Part shown: positions 52,099 to 60,383 of the stretch, in pieces
How positions within the stretch are numbered: position 1 is the stretch's first letter
Layout of the letters: the number at the start of each line of letters is the position of its first letter
DNA from: Hydrogenophaga sp.
GTDB lineage: Bacteria > Pseudomonadota > Gammaproteobacteria > Burkholderiales > Burkholderiaceae_C
Direction: 5' to 3'
NCBI RefSeq assembly: GCF_011772445.1
Contig: NZ_WVZN01000005.1
Location: 232-64,231, forward strand
DNA: 64,000 nt
Made by a program: the position numbers and the translations under genes
Notes under the pieces: generated by a model
The model's database searches: none
What the model was told of the DNA's origin: nothing
Seen by the model: only the letters and a program-made list of their open reading frames with translations

Positions 52099-52956
52099 TC
52101 AGCGCGCCGCAGGCGCAGGCCTCGGTGGGTCGGCTCCCAGCACCTGGTTGGGCGTGTGTATCCACGGGCGGTAGGCGGGCATCAGTCGGTCGAGGTCGTC
52201 GCGGTACTGCCGATCGTTCAGATCGGGCCAGTCGCCTTCATCGAAGGCGCTCGCCAGGTCCAGCTTGTCGCGCGGCACCTGCAGGGTCGCGTCCTGGTCT
52301 TCGCGGGCGGGCAGGCGCAGCGTGGCGAGAGGCAGCGGCACCATGCGGTCGTCCGCGCTCCACGCCTCATCGAAGTCGAGCACGGCATAACGCACCTTCG
52401 CCGAACCGAGGTTGACCACGAGGTCCTCCACCTCGCCGGCGTCGTCGCCTTGCAAGCCGTTCACGTCCATGCCGATGAGATCGCTTGCGCGCATCAGGCG
52501 CTGCGCGTGGCGCGGCCGCTCGAGAGCGACACCGGGCCCGAAGTGGCGGTCGACCTGCTCGCGGTAGCGGGTGTCGTTCCAGTCCGGCCAGTTGGCGCGC
52601 TCGAAGCCCGGGGCGCGCTCCAGCACGTCCTGCCGCACGTCCAGCAGCAGGCGGTCCCCGCTGCTGCGCAGCGAACGCACCGGGTAGGCGAAGAGTTTTT
52701 CGCCGAGGCCCATGAAGCCGCCGAAACCGAGGATCGCGTAGTGCACGCGCTGGTTGTTCACGTCGATCATGAGGTCGTTGATCTCGCCCAGGTCGCGCCC
52801 TTGCATGTTGTGCACGTCCATGCCGACGATGCGGCTGGCGCGCATGTCCAGCGCGGCGGGCATTTGGCCCGTCTGGGCCAGCGCGGGGCCCGCCAGCCAG
52901 CTGGCGGCGGCCAGCACGGCCGTCGCGGCGGGGCGCCAGGTGAATCGTGTGTTCAT
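52099..52956 (-). CDS. exported PRC-barrel domain protein (second)
   Basis: The ATG at 52956 follows gaaaggaacc and gives 285 residues. Residues 1-27 are a signal peptide (AAATAVLAAASWLAGPALA-Q). Two PRC-barrel repeats follow: SRIVGMDVHNMQGRDLGEINDLMIDVNNQRVHYAILGFGG and SDLIGMDVNGLQGDDAGEVEDLVVNLGSAKVRYAVLDFDE. WPDWNDTRYREQVDRHFG and WPDLNDRQYRDDLDRLMP repeats come after each barrel, so the whole protein is an internal duplication of about 120 residues. It is likely periplasmic. The upstream gene is htrA and the downstream is the first PRC-barrel gene. Confidence 0.83.
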   Translation of the reverse strand: MNTRFTWRPAATAVLAAASWLAGPALAQTGQMPAALDMRASRIVGMDVHNMQGRDLGEINDLMIDVNNQRVHYAILGFGGFMGLGEKLFAYPVRSLRSSGDRLLLDVRQDVLERAPGFERANWPDWNDTRYREQVDRHFGPGVALERPRHAQRLMRASDLIGMDVNGLQGDDAGEVEDLVVNLGSAKVRYAVLDFDEAWSADDRMVPLPLATLRLPAREDQDATLQVPRDKLDLASAFDEGDWPDLNDRQYRDDLDRLMPAYRPWIHTPNQVLGADPPRPAPAAR

Positions 52957-53102
52957 GAGTGGTTCCTTTCCTGATGTGTGAAGGTTCGAAAGCTCACCGC
53001 GTCGATGGCGGTGGCGAGTCCTCATCGGGCAAGGCAAGCGCCCGCGTGACCGGGGCCGTGCGCCCCGGAATTGCCGCAAGCGCTGCCGACGCAAGCACGG
53101 CC

Positions 53103-54644
53103 TCAGCCCTCGCCCACCTGAAGCGGCACATACAGCCGGGCCTCGCCACGGCGAACCAGCACGGCCACGTTGCCGCCATCGGGCACGGCGGCCAGCTGAC
53201 GGCGGAACTCGGCCAGGCTGTCGAATGGCCGCTGATTGATGGCCACGATCACGTCGCCGCGGCGCAGGCCGCTGTCCGCGTTGGCACCGCTCACCTGCTG
53301 CACCACCAGGCCGAAGTCCACGCCCAGGGCGCGCCGCTGCGCCTCCGACAGCTCGCTCACGCCCAGTCCCAGGCGGGCGTCGCCCGCAGGGCGGCCTGGC
53401 GAGGACCCGCGGTCGCCAGCGCTGGCCTCGCGGGGCGCGCTCGGCTCCGACGAACCCACCTGCACCTCCAGCCGCTGGCGCGCGCCGTCGCGCCAGACCT
53501 CCAGCGGCACCGTGGTGCCGGGTGCGACCGCGGCCACGCGGCGCGGCAGCGCGCCGGCCTTCGCCAGCGCCTCGCCGTTGAAGGCCAGGATGAGGTCGCC
53601 GGCGCGCAGTCCGGCGCTTTGCGCCGGGCTGCCGGGCTCCACCGAGGTCACCAGGGCACCCTGCGTGTCCTCGCGCCCGAAGGCGCGCGCCAGCCCCTCG
53701 TTGAGCGGCTGGATGCCGATGCCCAGGCGCCCGCGCGTGACCTGGCCGTCGGTGCGCAGCTGCCGGGCCACGTCCATCGCCACGCCAATGGGGATGGCGA
53801 AGGCCAGGCCCTGGTAGCCGCCGGTGCGGCTGTAGATCTGCGAGTTGATGCCCACCACCTCGCCGCGCGTGTTGAACAGCGGTCCGCCCGAGTTGCCCGG
53901 GTTGATGGCGACGTCGGTCTGGATGAAGGGCACGTAGGTTTCGTCGGGCAGGGAGCGCTCGGTGGCGCTGACGATGCCCGCGGTGATGGTGTTGGCGAAG
54001 CCGAACGGCGAGCCGATGGCCGCCACCCACTCGCCGGCCTGCACGCTGGCCGCATCGCCGATGGGCGCCACGGTCAGGTCGCGCGCCTCGACCTTGAGCA
54101 GGGCCACGTCCGTGGGCGGGTCGCTGCCCAGCACGCGCGCATTCAGCTCGCGGTCGCTGCCCGGCAGGCGCACCAGCACCTCGTCCGCCTCGGCCACCAC
54201 GTGGGCGTTGGTGAGGATGTGTCCTTCGGCGTCGATCACGAAACCCGAGCCCACGCCTTCGCGGCGGAACTCGCCACCCTGCGCGGGCGGCTGCGGCACG
54301 AAGCGCCGGAAGAAATCGAACATCGGGTCGTCGGGCAGGTCGGGCCCGGCGGCGCTGGCCGAGACGGCCTGGCGCGTGGTGACGTTGACCACGGCCGGCC
54401 CGACGCGGCGCATGAGGGCGGTGAAGTCGGGCGGTGTCGCCTGTGGCGTGGGGGGCGCGTTCGCCGCGGCGCTGGCGCCGGGCGGTGCGGGTGGCGGTGC
54501 CTTGGCCGCGTCCGGTGCCTCCTGGGCGCGGCAGGCCGCCAGCACCAGCAGGGCGGATGCGATCAGCAGTGCGCCGTGCGAAGCGGGACGCAGCCACGCG
54601 CGGCGCAGCTGGGTGGCGAGGCGGGCCGGCATGGCGCGCCTCAC
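53103..54644 (-). CDS. DegP/HtrA-type periplasmic serine protease (lipoprotein)
   Basis: The product has 513 residues. The signal peptide ends in a lipobox (LAAC, Cys38), so it is probably a membrane-anchored lipoprotein, unusual for DegP. After a Pro/Ala-rich linker the trypsin-like domain has His148 (LTNAHVV), Asp179 (TDVALL) and Ser252 (NPGNSGGP), a complete triad. Two PDZ domains follow (VTRGRLGIGIQPLNEGLARAFG and LGLGVSELSEAQRRALGVDFG). It degrades or refolds damaged periplasmic proteins. It is placed in the same-strand run upstream of the oxidase genes. Confidence 0.93.
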   Translation of the reverse strand: MRRAMPARLATQLRRAWLRPASHGALLIASALLVLAACRAQEAPDAAKAPPPAPPGASAAANAPPTPQATPPDFTALMRRVGPAVVNVTTRQAVSASAAGPDLPDDPMFDFFRRFVPQPPAQGGEFRREGVGSGFVIDAEGHILTNAHVVAEADEVLVRLPGSDRELNARVLGSDPPTDVALLKVEARDLTVAPIGDAASVQAGEWVAAIGSPFGFANTITAGIVSATERSLPDETYVPFIQTDVAINPGNSGGPLFNTRGEVVGINSQIYSRTGGYQGLAFAIPIGVAMDVARQLRTDGQVTRGRLGIGIQPLNEGLARAFGREDTQGALVTSVEPGSPAQSAGLRAGDLILAFNGEALAKAGALPRRVAAVAPGTTVPLEVWRDGARQRLEVQVGSSEPSAPREASAGDRGSSPGRPAGDARLGLGVSELSEAQRRALGVDFGLVVQQVSGANADSGLRRGDVIVAINQRPFDSLAEFRRQLAAVPDGGNVAVLVRRGEARLYVPLQVGEG

Positions 54645-55123
54645 CAGCTCAGCACCACGCGCTCGTGCCCGTCGTCGGGCACCTGCACGGCCTGGCGCTG
54701 CGTGCGGCCGTCGAAGGTGGCGACCACGGTGTAGCGCCCCGCGGGCAGATCGACCAGCACCATCGGGTGGGCGTCCTGCCGGTCGAGCACCGTCTGGCCT
54801 TGCGCGTTCAGGATTTCCAGGTCCACGTCGCCCAGGTAGGCGCCATCGGCGGCGCGCGAGAAGCTCAGCCCCAGGCTGTAGTCGTCGGCGGCCTCGCGCA
54901 TGGCCTGTTGCGAAGCCTGCCCGATGCCGCCGCTGCGGAACCGGTGCCCGTCCGGGCGTTGGTCGGCCATGGACGCGGCGTGGGGCTGCGTTGCTGGCGA
55001 GCCGGCGGCTCCCATGCCCGCTGCCCGGGCGGGGTTGGCGCCCAATGAGGCGGCCAAGGCCAGCGCGAGCGCCGCGGTGGTCGTCACATGGCCGATGGAG
55101 ATCAGGGTCGTCGAGGTAGGCAT
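54641..55123 (-). CDS. exported protein of unknown function with a carboxypeptidase-regulatory-like C-domain
   Basis: This 160-residue protein has an N-terminal signal peptide (TTAALALALAASLGANPARA). The C-terminal half (YLGDVDLEILNAQGQTVLDRQDAHPMVLVDLPAGRYTVVATFDGRTQRQAVQV) looks like a small beta-sandwich of the CarboxypepD_reg/PEGA type. The start overlaps the htrA region in the same direction with a 4-base overlap, so it is cotranscribed. No specific function is known. Confidence 0.75.
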   Translation of the reverse strand: MPTSTTLISIGHVTTTAALALALAASLGANPARAAGMGAAGSPATQPHAASMADQRPDGHRFRSGGIGQASQQAMREAADDYSLGLSFSRAADGAYLGDVDLEILNAQGQTVLDRQDAHPMVLVDLPAGRYTVVATFDGRTQRQAVQVPDDGHERVVLSW

Positions 55124-55156
55124 GTCGAGTTCCTTTCTTTCAATGCAAGTGCGTGT

Positions 55157-55651
55157 TCAACGCGAAGGCGTGGGCAACTGGGTCGGCGGCATGCGTTCGC
55201 GAAAGCCCAGGCGCAGCGGTGGTGACGCGGGGTCGATGCGCGCCGACACGCTGAAGTCGAGCACCTCGCGAGGCGTGAACCGGAAGCTGCCCACGTAGGA
55301 CACCCGCCCCTGGGAAGCCACCTCGCGCAGCGCGATCGCCTGCTGCACGCCGGCCAGCGTGGTGCGCGTGGCATCGACGGCGGCGGCGATCGGCCAGCGC
55401 GCCTCGCCCACGTCGCGCAGCACGACCACGTTGAGCACGGCCGTGTGCTCAGCGGGCGTGATCCCGTGCTGGCGCGCCGTTTCTTCGGCGATCGTCAGGC
55501 TGCTGACGACGCTGCTTTGCAGCGTGAAGTCGCCGTGTCTCACGGCATGGGGTTGTGCCAGCGCCAGGGCGGCCCCGGCGGCGCAGGCCAGAACGGCCAG
55601 TCCGCGGGCCCCGTCCCGCCACCAGCGTGCAGAGCGTGAAGGGGTCTTCAT
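55157..55651 (-). CDS. DUF4426-like exported protein
   Basis: ATG 55651 follows ggagctgcc and gives 164 residues. A signal peptide is present (GLAVLACAAGAALALAQP). The sequence FTLQSSVVSSLTIAEETARQHGI at about residues 45-67 and the later RVSYVGSFRFTPREVLDFSVSARI match my recollection of the DUF4426 family of periplasmic proteins of unknown function. It is the first gene of the minus-strand run that leads into the oxidase cluster. Confidence 0.65.
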   Translation of the reverse strand: MKTPSRSARWWRDGARGLAVLACAAGAALALAQPHAVRHGDFTLQSSVVSSLTIAEETARQHGITPAEHTAVLNVVVLRDVGEARWPIAAAVDATRTTLAGVQQAIALREVASQGRVSYVGSFRFTPREVLDFSVSARIDPASPPLRLGFRERMPPTQLPTPSR

Positions 55652-55759
55652 GGCAGCTCCCACTGACTCGGGTTGGGTGGACCGAAACGGGGCAAGCCCC
55701 GCTCCCGGTAACAATTCCCGACAGATTGCGGGGAGATGTAGGGCGCCGGCACAATCGCG

Positions 55760-55930
55760 CTTCCCTTCAAGGGGAGTAATCGGCCCGCCACCCCGCGCAC
55801 AGCGAGGCTTCGGCGGCGCGGCGTTCTCGTCAATTCGCGGCTGACAAGGCCGCCGGGAACGTCCAGGCCATCCACGGTGGCCCGCGACCAGACCTTGGGG
55901 TGTTCGTCAACACCAAACCGAGGTCTTTCA
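55760..55930 (+). ncRNA. Mn2+-sensing yybP-ykoY riboswitch upstream of the TerC-family gene
   Basis: The 278-base gap ahead of the TerC gene holds aaggggagtaatcgg at 55769-55783, the conserved GGGGAGUA loop of yybP-ykoY riboswitches. The 3' part (55890-55926) can fold as agacctt...gaggtct with an inner ggtgtt/aacacc stem, which would pair with and hide the gaggt ribosome-binding region before ATG 55930. Such riboswitches turn on Mn2+ exporters (TerC/Alx, MntP) when Mn2+ is high, consistent with the downstream gene. The exact 5' end is uncertain. Confidence 0.8.
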
Positions 55931-56880
55931 TGGAAAGCATTGCTCCGCTGTGGCTGTGGGGGGTTTTCGTCGCGTTCGTCGTGGCGGCCCTGTTCGTCGA
56001 TTTTGTCCTGCTGAAGAAGCAGGGTGCCCAGGCCGTGGGCGTCAAGGAGGCGCTCAACTGGTCACTCGTCTGGATCGCGCTGAGCTTTGTCTTCAACGCC
56101 CTGTTCTGGTGGGCCGTGAAGGACACGACCGGCTCGACCGCGATCGCCAACGAAAAGTCGCTGGAATTTCTGACCGGCTACCTCATCGAAAAGAGCCTGG
56201 CGGTCGACAACATCTTCGTCTTCCTGCTGATCTTCAGCTACTTCGCCGTGCCGCCCGCGTACCAGAAGCGCGTGCTCATGATCGGCATCCTGGGCGCCAT
56301 CGTGCTGCGCACGGTGATGATCCTGCTCGGCGGCTGGCTGCTGTCGGAGTTCCACTGGATCCTGTACCTCTTCGGCGCCTTCCTCATCCTCACCGGCATC
56401 AAGATGTGGTGGGCCGCAGGCAAGGAGCCGAGCCTGGACGACAACCCCGCGCTCAAGCTGCTGCGCCGCCTGATGCCGGTGAGCCAGCGCTACGACGGCG
56501 AGAAGTTCTTCACCGTCGAGAACGGCAAGCGCATCGCCACGCCGCTGCTGATGGTGATCGCGCTGGTGGGCGTCACCGACGTGATCTTCGCCGTCGACTC
56601 CATCCCGGCCATCTTCGCCATCACGCGCGACCCCTTCATCGTGCTCACGTCCAACGTGTTCGCCATCCTGGGCCTGCGCGCCATGTTCTTCCTGCTGCAG
56701 GCCGTGGCGGGCAAGTTCCACCTGCTCAATTACGGCCTCGCGGTCATCCTGGTCTTCATCGGCACCAAGATGATGCTCATCGACGTCTTCAAGATCCCGG
56801 TGGCGGTGTCGCTGGGCGTGGTGGTGGGCATCCTGGCGATCACCATGGTGTGGAGCGCCAAGACCGCGCCGAACTCGTGA
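55930..56880 (+). CDS. TerC-family membrane protein, Alx-like Mn exporter
   Basis: The product has 316 residues and about nine transmembrane helices. The family motifs are present: DFVLLKKQGAQAVGVKEA, EKSLAVDNIFVFLLIFSYFAVP (conserved Asp-Asn) and VGVTDVIFAVDSIPAIFAITRDPFIV with two conserved acidic residues thought to bind Mn2+. An upstream open extension from 55900 is part of the leader. The 5' leader carries a yybP-ykoY-like Mn riboswitch. TerC/Alx proteins protect from Mn toxicity or support Mn loading of exported proteins. Confidence 0.93.
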   Translation: MESIAPLWLWGVFVAFVVAALFVDFVLLKKQGAQAVGVKEALNWSLVWIALSFVFNALFWWAVKDTTGSTAIANEKSLEFLTGYLIEKSLAVDNIFVFLLIFSYFAVPPAYQKRVLMIGILGAIVLRTVMILLGGWLLSEFHWILYLFGAFLILTGIKMWWAAGKEPSLDDNPALKLLRRLMPVSQRYDGEKFFTVENGKRIATPLLMVIALVGVTDVIFAVDSIPAIFAITRDPFIVLTSNVFAILGLRAMFFLLQAVAGKFHLLNYGLAVILVFIGTKMMLIDVFKIPVAVSLGVVVGILAITMVWSAKTAPNS

Positions 56881-56925
56881 ATCCCCGCGCACCAACTTGG
56901 CACAGGCGTTGCTAGCAACCCTGCC

Positions 56926-58137
56926 ATGCAGCGCCAGGCCTTCCCCGAGCTGATCAGCGCCGCCGTGGCCCCGTCCACGGCGGCCTGGCGCGACCCGCTG
57001 GGCCTGCTGCTGGCCAGCACCGGCGAAGGTGTATTCGGCGTGGACCTGGACGGCCTGTGCGTGTTCATCAACCACGCCGGGGCCCGCATGATCGGCTACG
57101 AGCCCGGGGAGCTGCTGGGCAGCAACATGCACGAACTCACGCACCACTCGCACGCCGATGGTGCGCCCTATCCGGTGGAAGACTGCCCCATCTTCAATGC
57201 CTTCCGCGCGGCCGCGCCCTGCCGCATCGACACCGAAGTCTTCTGGCGGCGCGACGGCAGCGCCTTCCCGGTGGAGTACAGCAGCCACCCCATCGTCGAC
57301 GGCGGCCAGGTGCGCGGCGCGGTGGTCACCTTCATCGACATCACCGAGCGCCGCCGCGCCGCCGACGCCCTGCACAGCGCCAAGGAACAACTGGAGCAGC
57401 GCGTGCGCGAGCGCACCCACGCCCTGGAAACCGCCTTGCGCCAGGTGCGCGAACTGGCGGCGCGCAGCGAGGCCGTGCGCGAGGACGAGCGAACGCGCAT
57501 CGCGCGCGAGGTGCACGACGAGCTCGGCAGCCTGCTCGTGGCCCTCAAGATGGACGTGAACTGGATGGACAAGCGCCTGTCCGAACAGGCCCGGCGCCAG
57601 CCCGACGAGGCCGAGGGCATGCGCGAGCGCATGCGCTGCAAGTGCCAGAACATGAGCCGCCTCATCGAAAGCGCGGTCGACAACGTGGGGCGCATCATCA
57701 CCGACCTGCGGCCCAGCATCCTCGACCACCAGGGCCTGTGGGCCGCGCTGGAATGGCAGGCGCAGGAATTCGTCGCCAGCGCCGAGCTCGCGCTCGACTG
57801 GGACATGGCCGTGGACGGTGCGCCCGAACCGCCGGAGCCGCTGGCCATCGCGGTCTTTCGCATCTTCCAGGAAATGCTGTCCAACGTGGGCCGTCACGCG
57901 CGGGCCCGTCGGATCGCCGTGCGCATCCGTCACCACGACGGACTGCTGCGCTTGTCGGTGCAGGACGATGGCGGTGGCGCTTCCCCCCAGGCCTTCGAGG
58001 CGGCCGACGCCTACGGCATCATGGGCATGCGCGAACGCGCGGGGCACTTCGGGGGCAAGATCCGGATCGAAAGCATCCTGGGCCGCGGCACGCTGATGGA
58101 ACTGTCCATCGTGCTGACGCCCGGGGAGGTGACATGA
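56926..58137 (+). CDS. cytosolic PAS-domain sensor histidine kinase (NarX-type HisKA_3)
   Basis: The 403-residue protein has no predicted transmembrane helix. A PAS domain spans about 22-137 (GVDLDGLCVFINHAGARMIGYEPGELLG and SSHPIVDGGQVRGAVVTFIDITERRR), then a coiled coil (142-180), then HisKA_3 with phosphoacceptor His197 in IAREVHDELG, and an ATPase domain with N-box EMLSNVGRHARA and G-box GIMGMRERAGHFGG. The signal is unknown. The response regulator gene overlaps its stop (ATGA at 58134). Confidence 0.92.
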   Translation: MQRQAFPELISAAVAPSTAAWRDPLGLLLASTGEGVFGVDLDGLCVFINHAGARMIGYEPGELLGSNMHELTHHSHADGAPYPVEDCPIFNAFRAAAPCRIDTEVFWRRDGSAFPVEYSSHPIVDGGQVRGAVVTFIDITERRRAADALHSAKEQLEQRVRERTHALETALRQVRELAARSEAVREDERTRIAREVHDELGSLLVALKMDVNWMDKRLSEQARRQPDEAEGMRERMRCKCQNMSRLIESAVDNVGRIITDLRPSILDHQGLWAALEWQAQEFVASAELALDWDMAVDGAPEPPEPLAIAVFRIFQEMLSNVGRHARARRIAVRIRHHDGLLRLSVQDDGGGASPQAFEAADAYGIMGMRERAGHFGGKIRIESILGRGTLMELSIVLTPGEVT

Positions 58138-58826
58138 ACAGCCAATACAGCGAGGCCAGCCGCTTTGACTTGCTGGCCGACACCATCCGCGTTCTGATCG
58201 GCGACGACCACCGCATCGTGCGCGAAGGCCTCCGGCAGATCCTGGCGGACGCACCCGACGTGAGCGTGGTGGCGGAAGCGCAAAGCGGCGAAGAGGTGCT
58301 CGCGCAGGTGCGCGCGCTCGGCGGCAATGAGGGCCTCGACCTCGTGCTGCTCGACGTCGCCATGCCCGGCATCGACGGGCTGGACGTGCTGCAGCGCCTG
58401 CGCAAGGAACACCCGCACCTGCCCGTGCTGATGCTCAGCACCTACCCCGAGAAGCAATACGCGGTGCGCTGCATCCGCCTGGGCGCCTGCGGCTACCTCA
58501 ACAAGAGCGCCGACCCCGACGACATGCTGCTGGCGGTGCGCAAGTGCGCCGGCGGCGGGCGCTACCTCACGCCCGCCACGGCCGAGGCCCTGGCCGCCGC
58601 CGTGGGCAGCGGCACCGCGCAGGCGGGGCCCGAGTCGCTATCGCATCGGGAGCATCAGGTGTATCGCCTGCTCACGCAGGGCCTCACCGTGAGCGAAATT
58701 GGTGCGCGCCTGGGCCTGGCGTCCAACACGGTGAGCACCTACCGCGCGCGCATCCTCGAAAAGACCGGCGCCAAGAACGATGTCGAGCTCGCGCTGTACG
58801 CCGAAAGGCACCGTTCGGGGGCTTGA
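58134..58826 (+). CDS. LuxR/NarL-family response regulator
   Basis: The start overlaps the kinase stop and gives 230 residues. The receiver domain has DD at 24-25, phosphoacceptor Asp74 in LVLLDVAMPGI and the Lys in CGYLNKSA. The C-terminal LuxR HTH (LSHREHQVYRLLTQGLTVSEIGARLGLASNTVSTYRARILEKTGAKNDVELALYA) is complete. It is probably the partner of the upstream kinase. The nitrate/cyanate-type transporter starts 134 bases later and may be a target. Confidence 0.93.
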   Translation: MNSQYSEASRFDLLADTIRVLIGDDHRIVREGLRQILADAPDVSVVAEAQSGEEVLAQVRALGGNEGLDLVLLDVAMPGIDGLDVLQRLRKEHPHLPVLMLSTYPEKQYAVRCIRLGACGYLNKSADPDDMLLAVRKCAGGGRYLTPATAEALAAAVGSGTAQAGPESLSHREHQVYRLLTQGLTVSEIGARLGLASNTVSTYRARILEKTGAKNDVELALYAERHRSGA

Positions 58827-58960
58827 AACGGTCTCCGTGTAGGGGCAGCCCTACACGGCGTGGCGCGCGCGCCCGTGAAATTGCGCCCGAGCTTGCTGCG
58901 ACGCAGCAACTGGCCCGGTGCTTGCAATTCAACGCGCATCTCCAACTCACGAGGTGCGCC

Positions 58961-60382
58961 ATGTCCGACTTCTTCGACCCGTACAACGCCGACAAGCCCC
59001 TGATGCTCAAGTGCAGCTGCGGGCGCGACCACACGGTGGCCGAGCACCAGGCCGAGCAGCGAACGAAGGACAGCGCCGCCGAACGGGCCGCCGCCACCCT
59101 GCGCGCGCGCAGCGAAACCCCCGAGTTCGAGGCCTACAGCCGCGAGTTCATCGAAGCCACCCTGGTGAAGGCCCTGTTCCCGCAGGATGCGGTGCGTCGC
59201 CGCTTCCTGCGCGCCGTGGGCAAGGGCACGGCGATGGCAGCGATTGCCAGCGTGCTGCCCATCGCCAGCCTGCAGGCCATGGCCCAGGAAAAAGGCAAGC
59301 TCGAGAAGACGAACCTGAAGATCGGCTTCATCCCGATCACCTGCGCCACGCCGCTGATCATGGCTCACCCCCTGGGCTTCTACAGCAAGCAGGGCCTCAA
59401 CGTCGAAGTCACCAAGACCGCGGGATGGGCACTGGTGCGCGACAAGATGATCAACAAGGAGTACGACGCCTCGCACTTCCTCTCGCCCATGCCCCTGGCC
59501 ATCTCGCTCGGCCTGGGCAGCAACGCCGTGCCCATGAACGTGGCCACCGTGCAGAACATCAACGGCCAGGCCATCACCATGGCCCTGAAGCACAAGGACA
59601 ACCGCGACCCGAAGAACTGGAAGGGCTTCAAGTTCGGCATCCCCTTCGAGTACTCGATGCACAACTTCCTGTTGCGCTACTACCTGGCCGAGAACGGGCT
59701 CAACCCCGACACCGACGTGCAGCTGCGCGTCATCCCGCCGGCGGAGATGGTGGCCAACCTGCGCGCCGGCAACATCGACGGCTTCCTCGGCCCCGATCCC
59801 TTCAACCAGCGCGCCGTGTTCGAGGAGGTGGGCTTCATCCACGTGCTCACGAAGGACCTCTGGAACGGCCACCCCTGCTGCGCCTTCGGCACCAGCACCG
59901 AGTTCATCAAGCAGAACCCCAACACCTTCGCGGCCCTGTACCGCGCCGTGCTCAACGCCGCGGCCATGGCGCGCCAGGCCAAGAACCGCGAGCTCATCGC
60001 CAAGGTCATCGCGCCCAGCCAGTACCTCAACCAGCCCGAGGCCGTGATCACGCAAGTGCTCACCGGCCGCTTCGCCGACGGCCTGGGCAAGGTCCAGAAC
60101 GTGCCCGAGCGCGCCGACTTCGACCCCATGCCCTGGCAGAGCATGGCGGTGTGGATGCTCACGCAGATGCAGCGCTGGGGCTACATCAAGGGCGAGGTCA
60201 ACTACAACCAGATCGCCGAGCGCGTCTTCCTCATCACCGACGCGCGCAAGCACATGAAGGAACTGGGCCAGGACTTCAAGGCCGGTCCGGGCTACGAGAA
60301 GCACACCATCATGGGCAAGGTGTTCGACCCGGCGAAGCCGGCCGAGTACCTCAAGAGTTTCAGCATCAGCAAGGCGGCGTGA
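58961..60382 (+). CDS. NrtA/CmpA-type ABC substrate-binding protein with N-terminal Cys motif and Tat signal
   Basis: The 473-residue protein carries an unusual leader: MSDFFDPYNADKPLMLKCSCGRDH, a C-x-C-G-x-D-H motif at residues 18-24, then an acidic helical stretch, then a Tat-like signal (RRRFLRAVGKGTAMAAIASVLPIASL) at 79-104. After that comes the NrtA/CmpA periplasmic domain (LKIGFIPITCATPLIMAHPLGFYSKQGLNVEV) and the ligand-pocket blocks MPLAISLGLG, FIPYSMHNFL-type and DGFLGPDPFNQRA. The substrate fits nitrate, cyanate or bicarbonate; the downstream cyanase favours cyanate. Confidence 0.88.
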   Translation: MSDFFDPYNADKPLMLKCSCGRDHTVAEHQAEQRTKDSAAERAAATLRARSETPEFEAYSREFIEATLVKALFPQDAVRRRFLRAVGKGTAMAAIASVLPIASLQAMAQEKGKLEKTNLKIGFIPITCATPLIMAHPLGFYSKQGLNVEVTKTAGWALVRDKMINKEYDASHFLSPMPLAISLGLGSNAVPMNVATVQNINGQAITMALKHKDNRDPKNWKGFKFGIPFEYSMHNFLLRYYLAENGLNPDTDVQLRVIPPAEMVANLRAGNIDGFLGPDPFNQRAVFEEVGFIHVLTKDLWNGHPCCAFGTSTEFIKQNPNTFAALYRAVLNAAAMARQAKNRELIAKVIAPSQYLNQPEAVITQVLTGRFADGLGKVQNVPERADFDPMPWQSMAVWMLTQMQRWGYIKGEVNYNQIAERVFLITDARKHMKELGQDFKAGPGYEKHTIMGKVFDPAKPAEYLKSFSISKAA

Positions 60383-60383
60383 C

